A stretch of 17,981 bases of DNA from an uncultured Paenibacillaceae bacterium (GTDB taxonomy: Bacteria; Bacillota; Bacilli; Aneurinibacillales; Aneurinibacillaceae). The DNA lies in assembly GCA_946478845.1 (NCBI GenBank), contig CAMLDI010000047.1, forward strand, positions 1 to 17,981, read 5' to 3'. Position 1 is the stretch's first letter; the number at the start of each line of letters is the position of its first letter. Below the pieces are notes generated by a model, which saw nothing but the letters and a program-made list of their open reading frames with translations, made no database searches and was not told the DNA's origin. The translations under genes and the position numbers were made by a program. Of the stretch, positions 6,442 through 12,925 are shown piece after piece.

Positions 6442-8235
6442 TTAAGGATTACAATCGATGACTGTAACACTTTCAGCAGAGATTGGGACTATTGGTACAT
6501 TTAAGATATCAATAGTAAGAGTTGCAATATTGGTGTTCTTGTTAATTTCAAGAATAAAGGGTGATGGAAATTCAAATCCATCAATTGTAAAAGTTAAGTC
6601 TCCAGTAATAATGGTAATCCCATCTACGTTACAAATAGGAGGGTTAATTCCTGTTGTTTCTAATGGAACAGTAAAAACTCTGACTCCAAATTCTTCAAAT
6701 GTTAAGCTGCCTTCAATGGTACTACCTGTATTCTGACAAAGAGGACAAACGCTAATATTCAACGTTAATGCTAAAAGTTGTAACCCAAGCAATTCAAAGA
6801 AGATAGGTGGATTGAATTCACTGCCGGTTATACCAATTACAGAGCAAATGCAATTAGGTGATGGGAAGTTGGGGGGAGTAGGAAAGATAGAAGGACACTG
6901 TGGCGGGAATTGACCAACAGGCGGGCAGGGCAACGGCTGAATATTTGGAGGAATTGGAGCCCGAGGCATGCAGAAATTAGCAATGATCTCTAATTTCACT
7001 TCTGCTTCCACTTGAATTTCTTTACAAATATTTACATTTGCCACGATTTGGCATTCATTTAAAAGTACGGCATCGCAAACAATTTGGATGATACGGCATA
7101 ACACAGTTGTACCTTGTGGTGCACAAAGGACATCTTTTTGGAAGATCTTCACATGTGTATCAAATTCGCAAATGACAGTGTCATTTGCGGAAACAACTAG
7201 ATGAAGGGGAATGTTTGATACAATGGCAACTAACTGAGCCTGTGTTCCATCAACAAGGGTAACATCTTCACGGCCAATTTCTACACAGCATAATTCATCA
7301 GTTGGACAAAAAGAGGGTGCAGGGGTTGGGACAATGGGAATGGTTAAATCGGCCGTAGGAGCAGTACAGGTAACAGTTACTAATTGACCTGAAGCAATAG
7401 CATAGGTAATGGGTTGCACACAATCAAGGGGTGGGGCGATATCACGCTGCTCCTGGGTTTGAGAGATGGTCCAATCATACACTTTGGTTACACGAATACA
7501 TTTTAAGTTTTCGATGTCAGTTGGGCAAGGAGGATCTGTTAATAAGGTGATTTCAACGACTCCGTTTCCTTCTCTCACACCTGCAGTGTTTATTTGATTG
7601 ATGCCAGCATTGAAGGAACCTCCCCCGCCCCCACCGTTACTAATTATTTGACCATCTGGAGAAGTACCCCCACCCCCGCCGCCCCCACCAGCGAATCCGC
7701 CGCCGCCGCCCCCACCGCCGGCACTAAAAAAGGAACTTCCGCCACCCCCGCCCCCGCCGCTGCCAAAGCCATCCCCACCATCTTGACCAGCCGTACCTCC
7801 TAAACCAGTACCGCCAGTCCCACCTAACACAGTAGTTCCGCCATCCCCACCGCCTAAACCACCATCACCGCCGTTGTTAGTGCTCAATCCATTTTCTCCA
7901 ATATCATTACGGGTAGCACCACCCCCACCGCCAGCAGCAATAAGAAGAGTGGTGGGATTTAAAGAGGTAAATTCACTGCCCCGCCAAACAAAGGAACCGC
8001 CGCCGCCCCCGGCTGCTGCATCATTATTTTCACCTGCTCCTCCTACTAAGATGGAGAGGGTCTCACCCGGTGTTACAGAAAAATCCCCTTGTATTGTTGC
8101 TCCACGTCCTCCGGGAATTACAGGATTACCAAGGAAGTCTCCTCCCTGTGCTCCTTCTGCCCGGATTCTCACGGAGCAAACATTTTCCGGAATCGTAAAT
8201 GTTTGCAGAGATCCTGTAAAATTAAAGGTTGGCAT
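6442..8235 (-). CDS. Glycine-rich/cysteine-rich two-part protein, probable spore or cell surface protein
   Basis: A 597-residue protein of unknown function with two contrasting parts. Residues 1-25 begin with beta-like sequence (FNFTGSLQTFTIPENV). Residues 26-207 are dominated by Gly, with several runs of five to eight Gly joined by GGSFVW, LLIAAGGGGG and GGSSFFSA, ending in GNGVVEITLL (223-232). This pattern matches the glycine-rich domain class also known from animal ALK-type receptors. Residues 235-597 are Cys- and Pro-rich (22 Cys, including CC, CIC and CPLC) with many beta-type segments such as LKCIRVTKVYDWTI. That segment recalls, from memory only, surface proteins of spore-forming Bacillaceae. 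No signal peptide, transmembrane helix or anchor is seen, which fits assembly around the forespore inside the mother cell. The start is ATG 8235 with AAAGGAG 8 nt upstream. It is a single gene with no obvious terminator on its own strand. Confidence 0.8.
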   Translation of the reverse strand: MPTFNFTGSLQTFTIPENVCSVRIRAEGAQGGDFLGNPVIPGGRGATIQGDFSVTPGETLSILVGGAGENNDAAAGGGGGSFVWRGSEFTSLNPTTLLIAAGGGGGATRNDIGENGLSTNNGGDGGLGGGDGGTTVLGGTGGTGLGGTAGQDGGDGFGSGGGGGGGSSFFSAGGGGGGGGFAGGGGGGGGTSPDGQIISNGGGGGGSFNAGINQINTAGVREGNGVVEITLLTDPPCPTDIENLKCIRVTKVYDWTISQTQEQRDIAPPLDCVQPITYAIASGQLVTVTCTAPTADLTIPIVPTPAPSFCPTDELCCVEIGREDVTLVDGTQAQLVAIVSNIPLHLVVSANDTVICEFDTHVKIFQKDVLCAPQGTTVLCRIIQIVCDAVLLNECQIVANVNICKEIQVEAEVKLEIIANFCMPRAPIPPNIQPLPCPPVGQFPPQCPSIFPTPPNFPSPNCICSVIGITGSEFNPPIFFELLGLQLLALTLNISVCPLCQNTGSTIEGSLTFEEFGVRVFTVPLETTGINPPICNVDGITIITGDLTFTIDGFEFPSPFILEINKNTNIATLTIDILNVPIVPISAESVTVIDCNP

Positions 8236-8351
8236 TTCATGATCTCCTTTCTCTTTATGTAATAGTTGTAAAAAAAATTTTGTTTTATGAAATCTAGTAC
8301 CATTAAATGCTTGGGGTTACATACAGGTGAACGTCTATAGTTTGTATACAT

Positions 8352-8383
8352 AAAAAAATCCCGGCCTCTACATGGGCTAGGAT
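8352..8383 (-). terminator. Intrinsic terminator of the YhgE-like membrane protein gene
   Basis: On the minus strand a 9-bp stem (8375-8383 with 8358-8366; one A/C mismatch and one G.T pair) closes an 8-nt loop and is followed by seven T residues (plus-strand A-run 8352-8358). It lies 25 bp after the stop of the leftward membrane protein gene and separates it from the downstream glycine-rich gene. Confidence 0.8.
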
Positions 8384-8407
8384 CTAAACTTAAAAATAAT
8401 TTATTTT

Positions 8408-9487
8408 CTATTTAACCAGTGCTGCTCTGGCAACTGTCGTTTTTAGAATTTTGTTGCTGGAAAAGGCTATTTTCATCGTGGTTATAACAAGTGAGATGAG
8501 AAAAATTGCGAATATCATTTTAAAATCCTGCACTAAGTTTCCTCCGCCAAAAATGAGATTAAAATAACCTTCTGCCCCATAAGTAGCTGGCAGAAAGTTG
8601 CCCACCAATTGATAAGCATCGGAAAGTAAGGCCCTAGGCACAATCGCTCCTGAGGTGACCAGTTGGGTTGCTAACAGGAGAATGTTGAAATACACCCCTG
8701 CTTTACCGAGTACAATTAAAGACATTTGTGTTACCCCAAGGAATGTAAAGAGGACAAGGGCCTGGAAGGTCCAGGAGATTAACTGTGAATGGGTTAGTTC
8801 TATGCCAAAAATAGCGAAAAAAAGTAAAGTGATTGTTGCTGATAGGCTGGAACTAATGAAGTTTATAAACAAACGTGAGAAAAAAAGATCCCATTTTCCC
8901 GTACTATTATGCAGTTTCTTCGTTGCAATGTTTAACTGGAGGTTCATTAACATTGAACCTACAAAAGAGGCCAGAATCACCATGAGAGGAATCATGGTAG
9001 GGGTAAAACCTGGTACATCATTTGTTTTAATGATTTTTCCGTTTATTGGTTGACCATTGAAGTATTGGTTTATTTCTGTTGTTATTTTTTTTGCAGCAGA
9101 CTCCATAATGGATTTCTCAAGGGTGGCAGTGGATTGGTTAATATAAAACTCCAGATGAGTCGTTTTTTTTTCTTGCAATTGTTTTGAGAAATTATTTGGG
9201 ATGGTAACAATCATATCCCAATTTCTCATGTTCATTTGATTATGGCTAATTTCTAATGATGTTTGTTCTATAACAGTAAAGGGGAGGGAATCTTTTAATT
9301 GGTTTGCAAGAGCGGTGCCCATGCTATTGTCCTGATTGACAATGGCTACTTTTAAATTTTCTAAACGGTTATTCACCCCGTTATAAGCAGTCATCCAGAT
9401 AAAAAAGAAAATAAGTTGAAAAGCTACGGCGATAATCATCCCTGCATAAGTTTCTGGGGTTTTAAAATAATGTTTTAAAGCGTTCAT
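8408..9487 (-). CDS. YhgE/ABC-2-like membrane protein, probable TetR-controlled efflux component
   Basis: A 359-residue inner-membrane protein. One N-terminal helix (about 17-36) is followed by a large extracytoplasmic domain (about 37-170) with AIVNQDN, ANQLKDSLPF, WDMIVTIPNNFSKQL and HLEFYINQSTATLEKSI. Five C-terminal membrane segments follow (about 171-195, 210-235, 243-268, 272-295 and 330-348). This layout is that of the YhgE/Pip, DUF3533 and ABC-2 permease families. No ATPase is encoded next to it. The adjacent TetR gene and matching operators suggest induced export of, or protection against, a small toxic compound; the substrate is unknown. The start is ATG 9487 with AAGGAG 8 nt upstream; an in-frame GTG at 9496 abuts that site and is unlikely. 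It has its own promoter and terminator. Confidence 0.8.
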   Translation of the reverse strand: MNALKHYFKTPETYAGMIIAVAFQLIFFFIWMTAYNGVNNRLENLKVAIVNQDNSMGTALANQLKDSLPFTVIEQTSLEISHNQMNMRNWDMIVTIPNNFSKQLQEKKTTHLEFYINQSTATLEKSIMESAAKKITTEINQYFNGQPINGKIIKTNDVPGFTPTMIPLMVILASFVGSMLMNLQLNIATKKLHNSTGKWDLFFSRLFINFISSSLSATITLLFFAIFGIELTHSQLISWTFQALVLFTFLGVTQMSLIVLGKAGVYFNILLLATQLVTSGAIVPRALLSDAYQLVGNFLPATYGAEGYFNLIFGGGNLVQDFKMIFAIFLISLVITTMKIAFSSNKILKTTVARAALVK

Positions 9488-9505
9488 ATTCTCCACTCCT
9501 TGTAT

Positions 9506-9535
9506 ATTATGTATGTAAGTACTTACTTACATCAA
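9506..9535 (-). promoter_or_regulatory. Sigma-A promoter of the YhgE-like gene with operator in its spacer
   Basis: On the minus strand TTGATG (9530-9535) and CATAAT (9506-9511) are separated by 18 bp; each matches the consensus at four or five positions. The spacer is almost filled by the TetR operator, so repressor binding would exclude RNA polymerase. The promoter starts just after the terminator of the tetR gene, so the two genes can be transcribed separately. Confidence 0.65.
9513..9532. promoter_or_regulatory. TetR operator 1 (YhgE-like gene)
   Basis: A perfect inverted repeat: ATGTAAGT (9513-9520), spacer ACTT, ACTTACAT (9525-9532). The core GTAAGT-N4-ACTTAC recurs with one base change upstream of the neighbouring tetR gene (10151-10166), which is strong evidence that both are sites of that regulator. 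Confidence 0.8.
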
Positions 9536-9539
9536 GGGT

Positions 9540-9564
9540 AAAAAAATTAGGGGGTTAACCCCCT
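9540..9564 (-). terminator. Terminator formed by the last codons of the TetR gene
   Basis: On the minus strand AGGGGG-TTAA-CCCCCT (9549-9564) forms a 6-bp, mostly G-C stem with a 4-nt loop, followed by AA and seven T residues (9540-9546). The stem encodes the final residues Arg-Gly-Leu-Thr-Pro and part of the stop codon, so the terminator overlaps the coding sequence. Confidence 0.8.
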
Positions 9565-10125
9565 GGTAAATAGCAATATGCTATTTTGGTAAAGTTCTTC
9601 TTCGGGAAGGGAGGTAATTTGGTGTGCAAAACGGGTTCTTGAAAGAAAAGAGCCAAATAGTAACCAGAGAAAATTCAACGCCACAGCTTCAAAGTTGGTT
9701 TGAATAACTTTTCCTTGCTTATTCATTTCTATAAAATAGTCAATTAATCGTTCTTTAACCTCACGAGGGATAGAGGTGATTAATTGATCTAGTTTAGGAA
9801 ATGTGCCCATCTCTTTAAAGCTAATGAGGATGAAATCTTTATTTTTATTTAAAATCTGGTTATATCTTTTAACAAATTGGGTTAAATCCTTTTCTAAATC
9901 CCAGGTATACGCTATTTCAAAAAAGCGTTCTGAGATTGGTGAGACTAATAAATGAGTAGAAGCTTCATCCATAATACCCATTTTGCTTCCAAAGTGGCGG
10001 AAAATAGTGATTTCTCTTACCCCTGCTTCTTCAGCGATTAGTTTCGTAGTAGCGGCTTTGTATCCTTTTTCCTGAATGAGATGCAAAGTGGCATCAATAA
10101 TTTTTTCCCGGGTAGATTGTGGCAT
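9547..10125 (-). CDS. TetR family transcriptional regulator
   Basis: A 192-residue cytoplasmic DNA-binding repressor. The N-terminal domain REKIIDATLHLIQEKGYKAATTKLIAEEAGVREITIFRHFGSK (about 6-48) is a standard TetR helix-turn-helix, with recognition helix around VREITIFRHF. The rest is helical and would bind an unknown ligand and dimerise. The start is ATG 10125 with GAGG about 6 nt upstream. It is transcribed from a near-perfect sigma-A promoter (10172-10199) whose start site lies in an operator (10151-10166), so it very likely represses itself. A near-identical operator in the promoter of the downstream YhgE-like gene makes that gene the probable target. Its own 3' end forms the terminator. 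The identity of the inducer is not visible. Confidence 0.92.
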   Translation of the reverse strand: MPQSTREKIIDATLHLIQEKGYKAATTKLIAEEAGVREITIFRHFGSKMGIMDEASTHLLVSPISERFFEIAYTWDLEKDLTQFVKRYNQILNKNKDFILISFKEMGTFPKLDQLITSIPREVKERLIDYFIEMNKQGKVIQTNFEAVALNFLWLLFGSFLSRTRFAHQITSLPEEELYQNSILLFTRGLTP

Positions 10126-10150
10126 GGGTACCTCACATCTTCCTTTGTTA

Positions 10151-10166
10151 GTAATTACTTACTTAC
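10151..10166. promoter_or_regulatory. TetR operator 2 (autoregulatory)
   Basis: GTAATT-ACTT-ACTTAC matches 15 of 16 bases of the core of operator 1 (9515-9530). It covers the predicted transcription start (near 10165) of the tetR promoter, so bound repressor would block its own synthesis. The altered base weakens the left half-site, which may set a lower affinity than at operator 1. Confidence 0.75.
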
Positions 10167-10171
10167 AATTT

Positions 10172-10199
10172 ATTATAGTGATTTATTTTCATTTGTCAA
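10172..10199 (-). promoter_or_regulatory. Consensus sigma-A promoter of the TetR gene
   Basis: On the minus strand TTGACA (10194-10199) and TATAAT (10172-10177) both match the consensus at six of six positions, with a 16-bp spacer. It lies 47 bp before the tetR start codon. This strength is unusual for a regulator gene unless held down by the overlapping operator. Confidence 0.85.
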
Positions 10200-10238
10200 T
10201 TCTTTTCTACCGCACATAAACTAGGCAAGATTTCTTTT

Positions 10239-10736
10239 CTAATGCTTCAGGTTTTCTTTCATGGTTTTCCTTCGGAGTTTACGGGATTCATACCGTTCCT
10301 GTGCTGTCCGATAGTTCCAGCGTTCTTCCTCTGTTTCAGGAATTACGGGAGGGACTTCTATCGGTTTATTGTTTTCATCTAAAGCAACGAAGGTTAAATA
10401 AGCTCTGGACGTGAGGCGTTTTTCACCGGTGAGCAGATTCTCGGCCTGGACTTTCACATAGATTTCCATAGACGTATTGTGGGTCCAGGTTACATATCCT
10501 TCCACACAAATAGCTTCCCCTGTTTTAATGGGGGAAAGAAAATCAAGGCTATCGCTTGAAGCTGTTACAACTACTTTGCGGCAATGTCGCATTGCAGCGA
10601 TGGTTGCTACTTTATCCATATAAGCCATAACATTTCCACCAAAGATTGTTCCATGGTAATTGGTATCAGGGGGCAGGACAATATCAGTTAAAATGGTGCG
10701 GGATTCACTTGTTTTTTTGGCTTGCAAAATCATCAT
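10239..10736 (-). CDS. Hotdog-fold acyl-CoA thioesterase (YkhA/YciA family)
   Basis: A 165-residue cytoplasmic enzyme that hydrolyses acyl-CoA thioesters to free acids and CoA. The hotdog signature is TNYHGTIFGGNVMAYMDKVATIAA (25-48), with the Gly-Gly turn and Asp41 typical of the acyl-CoA hydrolase subgroup. VTASSDSLDFLSPIKTGE (57-74) and SRAYLTFVALDENNKP (110-125) follow. A charged tail rich in Glu and Arg (135-165) ends the protein. The start is ambiguous: AGGAG directly abuts two consecutive ATG codons (10736, 10733), while a TTG at codon 4 (10727) is 9 nt from it and may be the real start. Weak promoter elements TTGCCT-N17-TAAACT lie upstream, and an inverted repeat (10746-10773) lies between them and the ribosome site. 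Acyl-chain preference cannot be read from sequence. Confidence 0.9.
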   Translation of the reverse strand: MMILQAKKTSESRTILTDIVLPPDTNYHGTIFGGNVMAYMDKVATIAAMRHCRKVVVTASSDSLDFLSPIKTGEAICVEGYVTWTHNTSMEIYVKVQAENLLTGEKRLTSRAYLTFVALDENNKPIEVPPVIPETEEERWNYRTAQERYESRKLRRKTMKENLKH

Positions 10737-10745
10737 CTCCTATTT

Positions 10746-10773
10746 CTTAGCTAAACCTTAGCCATTAGCTAAG
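10746..10773. repeat. Inverted repeat in the leader of the thioesterase gene
   Basis: CTTAGCTAA (10746-10754) and TTAGCTAAG (10765-10773) form a perfect 9-bp inverted repeat with a 10-nt spacer. The overlapping pair CTAAAC/GTTTAG offers an alternative fold, and CTTAGC occurs a second time inside the spacer (10757-10762). It lies within 10 bp of the ribosome site of the leftward thioesterase gene, so it may be a protein-binding site or an mRNA hairpin controlling translation. Confidence 0.5.
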
Positions 10774-10878
10774 TTTAGTTTTCTTTACACAAATAGGCAA
10801 GCGTCGGTGCCTTTTCCATATGGGTTTGAATACTTTGTCATATAGGTTAATATATTAATTTTTTAAAGGAAAGGAAGG

Positions 10879-11310
10879 ATGTCTATGCCACATGGAGAAG
10901 AAGTAGTCAAATATCAGTATCATATGGAAAAAGTAATTTATTATGAACAAAAATGTGTGGAGTACACTCATCATAAGAAATATTATAAACGTTACTTTAA
11001 AAAATATTGTTACCATAAAAAAATGGTTCATTACTATCATAAAAAGGGGTGCGGCCATTACTGCCCACCTTGTCCCCCATATCCACAACCATTACCCCAA
11101 CCTGTACCCCAGGTTACTCAACCACAGTATCAACCCACACCTTTTCCAATGAAGGAACAACCACAGTATCAACCATCTCCGTATCCTGCGAAGGAAAAAC
11201 CACTTCCATTTACACCGCCATCACAACAGTTTGTCCCCTTACAACCTGATGATCTGGCATATCCCTCTCGGAGTTTAGAGTATTCAGATTACGATTATGA
11301 TGATTATTAA
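10879..11310 (+). CDS. Tyr/His/Lys-rich, Pro/Gln-repeat protein, possible spore coat protein
   Basis: A 143-residue protein of unusual composition and no recognised enzyme domain. Residues 1-63 are rich in Tyr, His and Lys (segments KKYYKRYFKKYCYHKK and VHYYHKKGCGHYC). Residues 64-120 are Pro/Gln-rich and contain two tandem 13-residue units of the form PQYQP-S/T-P-F/Y-P-x-KE-Q/K, encoded by 39-bp direct repeats. The tail is acidic and Tyr-rich (SDYDYDDY). In all there are 22 Tyr and 5 Cys. Such composition resembles Bacillus coat proteins of the CotC/CotU type, in which Tyr can be cross-linked; the match is by composition only. There is no signal peptide. AAAGGA is 8 nt before the ATG at 10879; a second ATG at 10885 is also possible. 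CATATAGGT at 10839 is a weak match to a sporulation sigma-E/K -10. A terminator follows. Confidence 0.75.
   Translation: MSMPHGEEVVKYQYHMEKVIYYEQKCVEYTHHKKYYKRYFKKYCYHKKMVHYYHKKGCGHYCPPCPPYPQPLPQPVPQVTQPQYQPTPFPMKEQPQYQPSPYPAKEKPLPFTPPSQQFVPLQPDDLAYPSRSLEYSDYDYDDY
11122..11199 (+). repeat. Two tandem 39-bp coding repeats
   Basis: Units 11122-11160 and 11161-11199 both begin CCACAGTATCAACC and share the later part with several base changes. They encode two 13-residue Pro/Gln/Tyr units in the coat-like protein. A degenerate third start (CCACTTCC) follows. Unit length is a multiple of three, so copy changes keep the frame. Confidence 0.8.
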
Positions 11311-11317
11311 TAAATGT

Positions 11318-11349
11318 AGTCGGATCCTATGAAGGGTCCGGCTTTTTTC
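11318..11349 (+). terminator. Intrinsic terminator of the coat-like gene
   Basis: A 10-bp stem (11318-11327 with 11334-11343, including two G.T pairs) closes a 6-nt loop and runs into TTTTTT. It starts 7 bp after the stop codon and lies 8 bp from the 3' end of the convergent fetB gene. Confidence 0.85.
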
Positions 11350-11357
11350 TTTACCCT

Positions 11358-12113
11358 TCAGTTCGGCCATCCTTTAAATTGTTGGGCCTTGTTAAATAAT
11401 GTGGGATATATTAAAAATCCTAACATCATGCTGGTTAAAGCGGATGCTGCGGTAAAGGAAAACATAATTAAGAGTTGATATCTTACTGCTTCTATGGGAT
11501 TGGCTCCCCCTATGATTAATCCTGTCATCATACCGGGAAGTTGCACTAATCCAACGGTTTTCAATGAATCAATAATGGGAATCATGCCGGAGCGAATTGC
11601 CTCTTTCGTTAGTCTTTCGCTAGCTTGTCTTGTTGTTGCTCCAAATGTAAGGGCTACAAGTATTTCTTCCCTCATAGATGCTGAACGCTGTTTCATTTGG
11701 TTTAAAAGTAAAGAAGTGACCACCATGCTATTTCCGGTAATCATTCCGCTAATTGGGATTAAATAACGGGGTGTGGGTTCTACCATATTAAACAGCAACA
11801 TGAAACCAATGGTAATGGACAGAACCAGGCTAATGGTGAAAAAGATTCTCCAGAAGACCAGAGGAATACCTTTCCCTCTTTTTGCGGAATTTAAGGAGGC
11901 TACAGTTACCATAATTAAAAGCATGATTGTAATGAATAACCAATGATTGCTTGCGAAAACAAAGTGTAGAACGTAACCGATCGCAATTAACTGGACTGTA
12001 GCCCGAATGGTTCCAATCACAATATCTTTTTCTAATTTTATATGTAAGCGCAGGGAAATAAGGATGGCAATTAACACAAAACCTATTGTGGCAATAGTAG
12101 CAGTTACACTCAT
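11358..12113 (-). CDS. fetB: FetB/UPF0014-type ABC permease
   Basis: A 251-residue polytopic membrane protein with about seven hydrophobic segments. The family signatures are ISGMITGNSMV (about 134-144), the conserved cytoplasmic stretch ALTFGATTRQASERLTKEAIRSGMIP, and KTVGLVQLPGMMTGLIIGGA with NPIEAVRYQLLIMF just after it. This is the UPF0014/FetB family, whose E. coli member forms an iron-export transporter with FetA and improves resistance to oxidative stress. The start is ATG 12113, with AGAGGG 9 nt upstream; it overlaps the fetA stop codon by 4 bases (ATGA). A longer reading from 12155 would add 14 residues lying wholly inside fetA and is unlikely. Iron as substrate is known for the E. 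coli pair and is inferred here. Confidence 0.88.
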   Translation of the reverse strand: MSVTATIATIGFVLIAILISLRLHIKLEKDIVIGTIRATVQLIAIGYVLHFVFASNHWLFITIMLLIMVTVASLNSAKRGKGIPLVFWRIFFTISLVLSITIGFMLLFNMVEPTPRYLIPISGMITGNSMVVTSLLLNQMKQRSASMREEILVALTFGATTRQASERLTKEAIRSGMIPIIDSLKTVGLVQLPGMMTGLIIGGANPIEAVRYQLLIMFSFTAASALTSMMLGFLIYPTLFNKAQQFKGWPN

Positions 12114-12835
12114 TGGATCATTCCCTCTTTCACTATTCCATTTTCCATCATCCATCTGCGAGTCCCTAGTTTTTCTCCTTGTTCCTGTTGATGAGTAATC
12201 CAGAGAATGGTATGGCCTTCCTTATGATATTGCCGAATTACCTCTTCGATAATTTCTGTGCTTTGAAAATCCAGGGATGAAGTAGGTTCATCGAGCAAAA
12301 GAACTTCCGGTTGTAAGGAAAGGGAACGGGCTAAACTAATCCGTTGTTTTTCCCCGCCAGACAATTGGTCAATGGGGCGATGGAGAAATTCTTCCGTTAA
12401 TCCAACTTTTTTAAGCAAAGAAAGCATCTCTTTTTCTAGGAGGGTTTTTCCCTGTAATTTTAGAGGGTAAGCCAGGTTTTTTGCTACGGTTGGCATAAAA
12501 AGGACCGGTGTCTGGTATACGTAATGAATTTGTTTGCGGAGTTTTGTTGGCTCCCATTGAATGAGTGGAATATTTTTGAAGTGGATGGATCCTTCTTCGG
12601 GATCTTCTAAACGGCATAAAAGCCGGAATAGGGTGCTTTTTCCAGCACCTGATGGACCCATAACCATGATGAATTCCCCTGCATAAATTTTGGCATTCAT
12701 ATTTTGAATGGGAATGATTTGTTTCCCATCCACTTCAAAACGATGGGTTACGTTTTTCAATTCAATAAGGGGTGTATTCCTGTCCAATTGGCTCCCATCC
12801 TTTCTGTAAGATTTTTTATTGGATGATTTTATCAT
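12110..12835 (-). CDS. fetA: FetA-like ABC transporter ATPase
   Basis: The 241-residue cytoplasmic ATPase partner of FetB. Motifs in order: Walker A GPSGAGKST (60-68), Q-loop Gln108 in YVYQTP, signature LSGGEKQR (158-165), Walker B LLLLDEPTSSLD (Asp182, Glu183) and switch His215 in WITHQ. The sequence around VLFMPTVAKNLAYPL (111-125) and the short length fit the FetA/YbbL group. The ATG at 12835 has AAAGG about 8 nt upstream. A TTG at 12787, preceded by AAGGATGGGAG, would give a 225-residue protein, closer to the usual length, so the start is open. It is the first gene of the fetA-fetB pair and is divergent from the fumarase gene, with 90 bp between them. Confidence 0.88.
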   Translation of the reverse strand: MIKSSNKKSYRKDGSQLDRNTPLIELKNVTHRFEVDGKQIIPIQNMNAKIYAGEFIMVMGPSGAGKSTLFRLLCRLEDPEEGSIHFKNIPLIQWEPTKLRKQIHYVYQTPVLFMPTVAKNLAYPLKLQGKTLLEKEMLSLLKKVGLTEEFLHRPIDQLSGGEKQRISLARSLSLQPEVLLLDEPTSSLDFQSTEIIEEVIRQYHKEGHTILWITHQQEQGEKLGTRRWMMENGIVKEGMIQ

Positions 12836-12925
12836 GTATTTGCCCTTTTCGCATGGGATAATGTTCTATATAATAAGAAAGGGACAAGTATTAGAAGAGA
12901 CTTTGCATAAAAAGGGGTAGGAGTA

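Noticed and set aside
7620..7800. Repetitive CCGCC-type triplets that look like a repeat array
   Set aside because: No constant repeat-spacer unit is present; they are codon-level poly-Gly runs, not CRISPR or satellite repeats.
8169..8240. Out-of-frame ATG at 8240 (minus), only 3 nt from the ribosome site of the glycine-rich gene
   Set aside because: It would give a 23-residue peptide; spacing to AAAGGAG is too short, whereas ATG 8235 has 8 nt and opens the long frame.
7594..8242. Pro/Ala-rich open frames on the plus strand opposite the glycine-rich gene
   Set aside because: They arise because GGN runs on the coding strand read as Pro/Ala/Thr on the other; there is no ribosome site and the composition is purely a mirror of the glycine-rich frame.
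10855..11088. Hydrophobic 77-residue frame on the minus strand inside the coat-like gene
   Set aside because: It is the antisense of Tyr/His/Lys codons, which read as Ile/Met/Phe; it has no ribosome site and crosses the start region of the better supported plus-strand gene.
11331..11359. Second inverted repeat GAAGGGT/ACCCTTC overlapping the coat-like gene terminator
   Set aside because: It competes with the longer 10-bp stem, has a 15-nt loop and no T-run; most likely chance.
12114..12155. Longer N-terminus for the FetB permease
   Set aside because: The extra 14 residues lie inside the fetA coding sequence and are polar; the ATG at 12113 has AGAGGG spacing and gives the usual family start.
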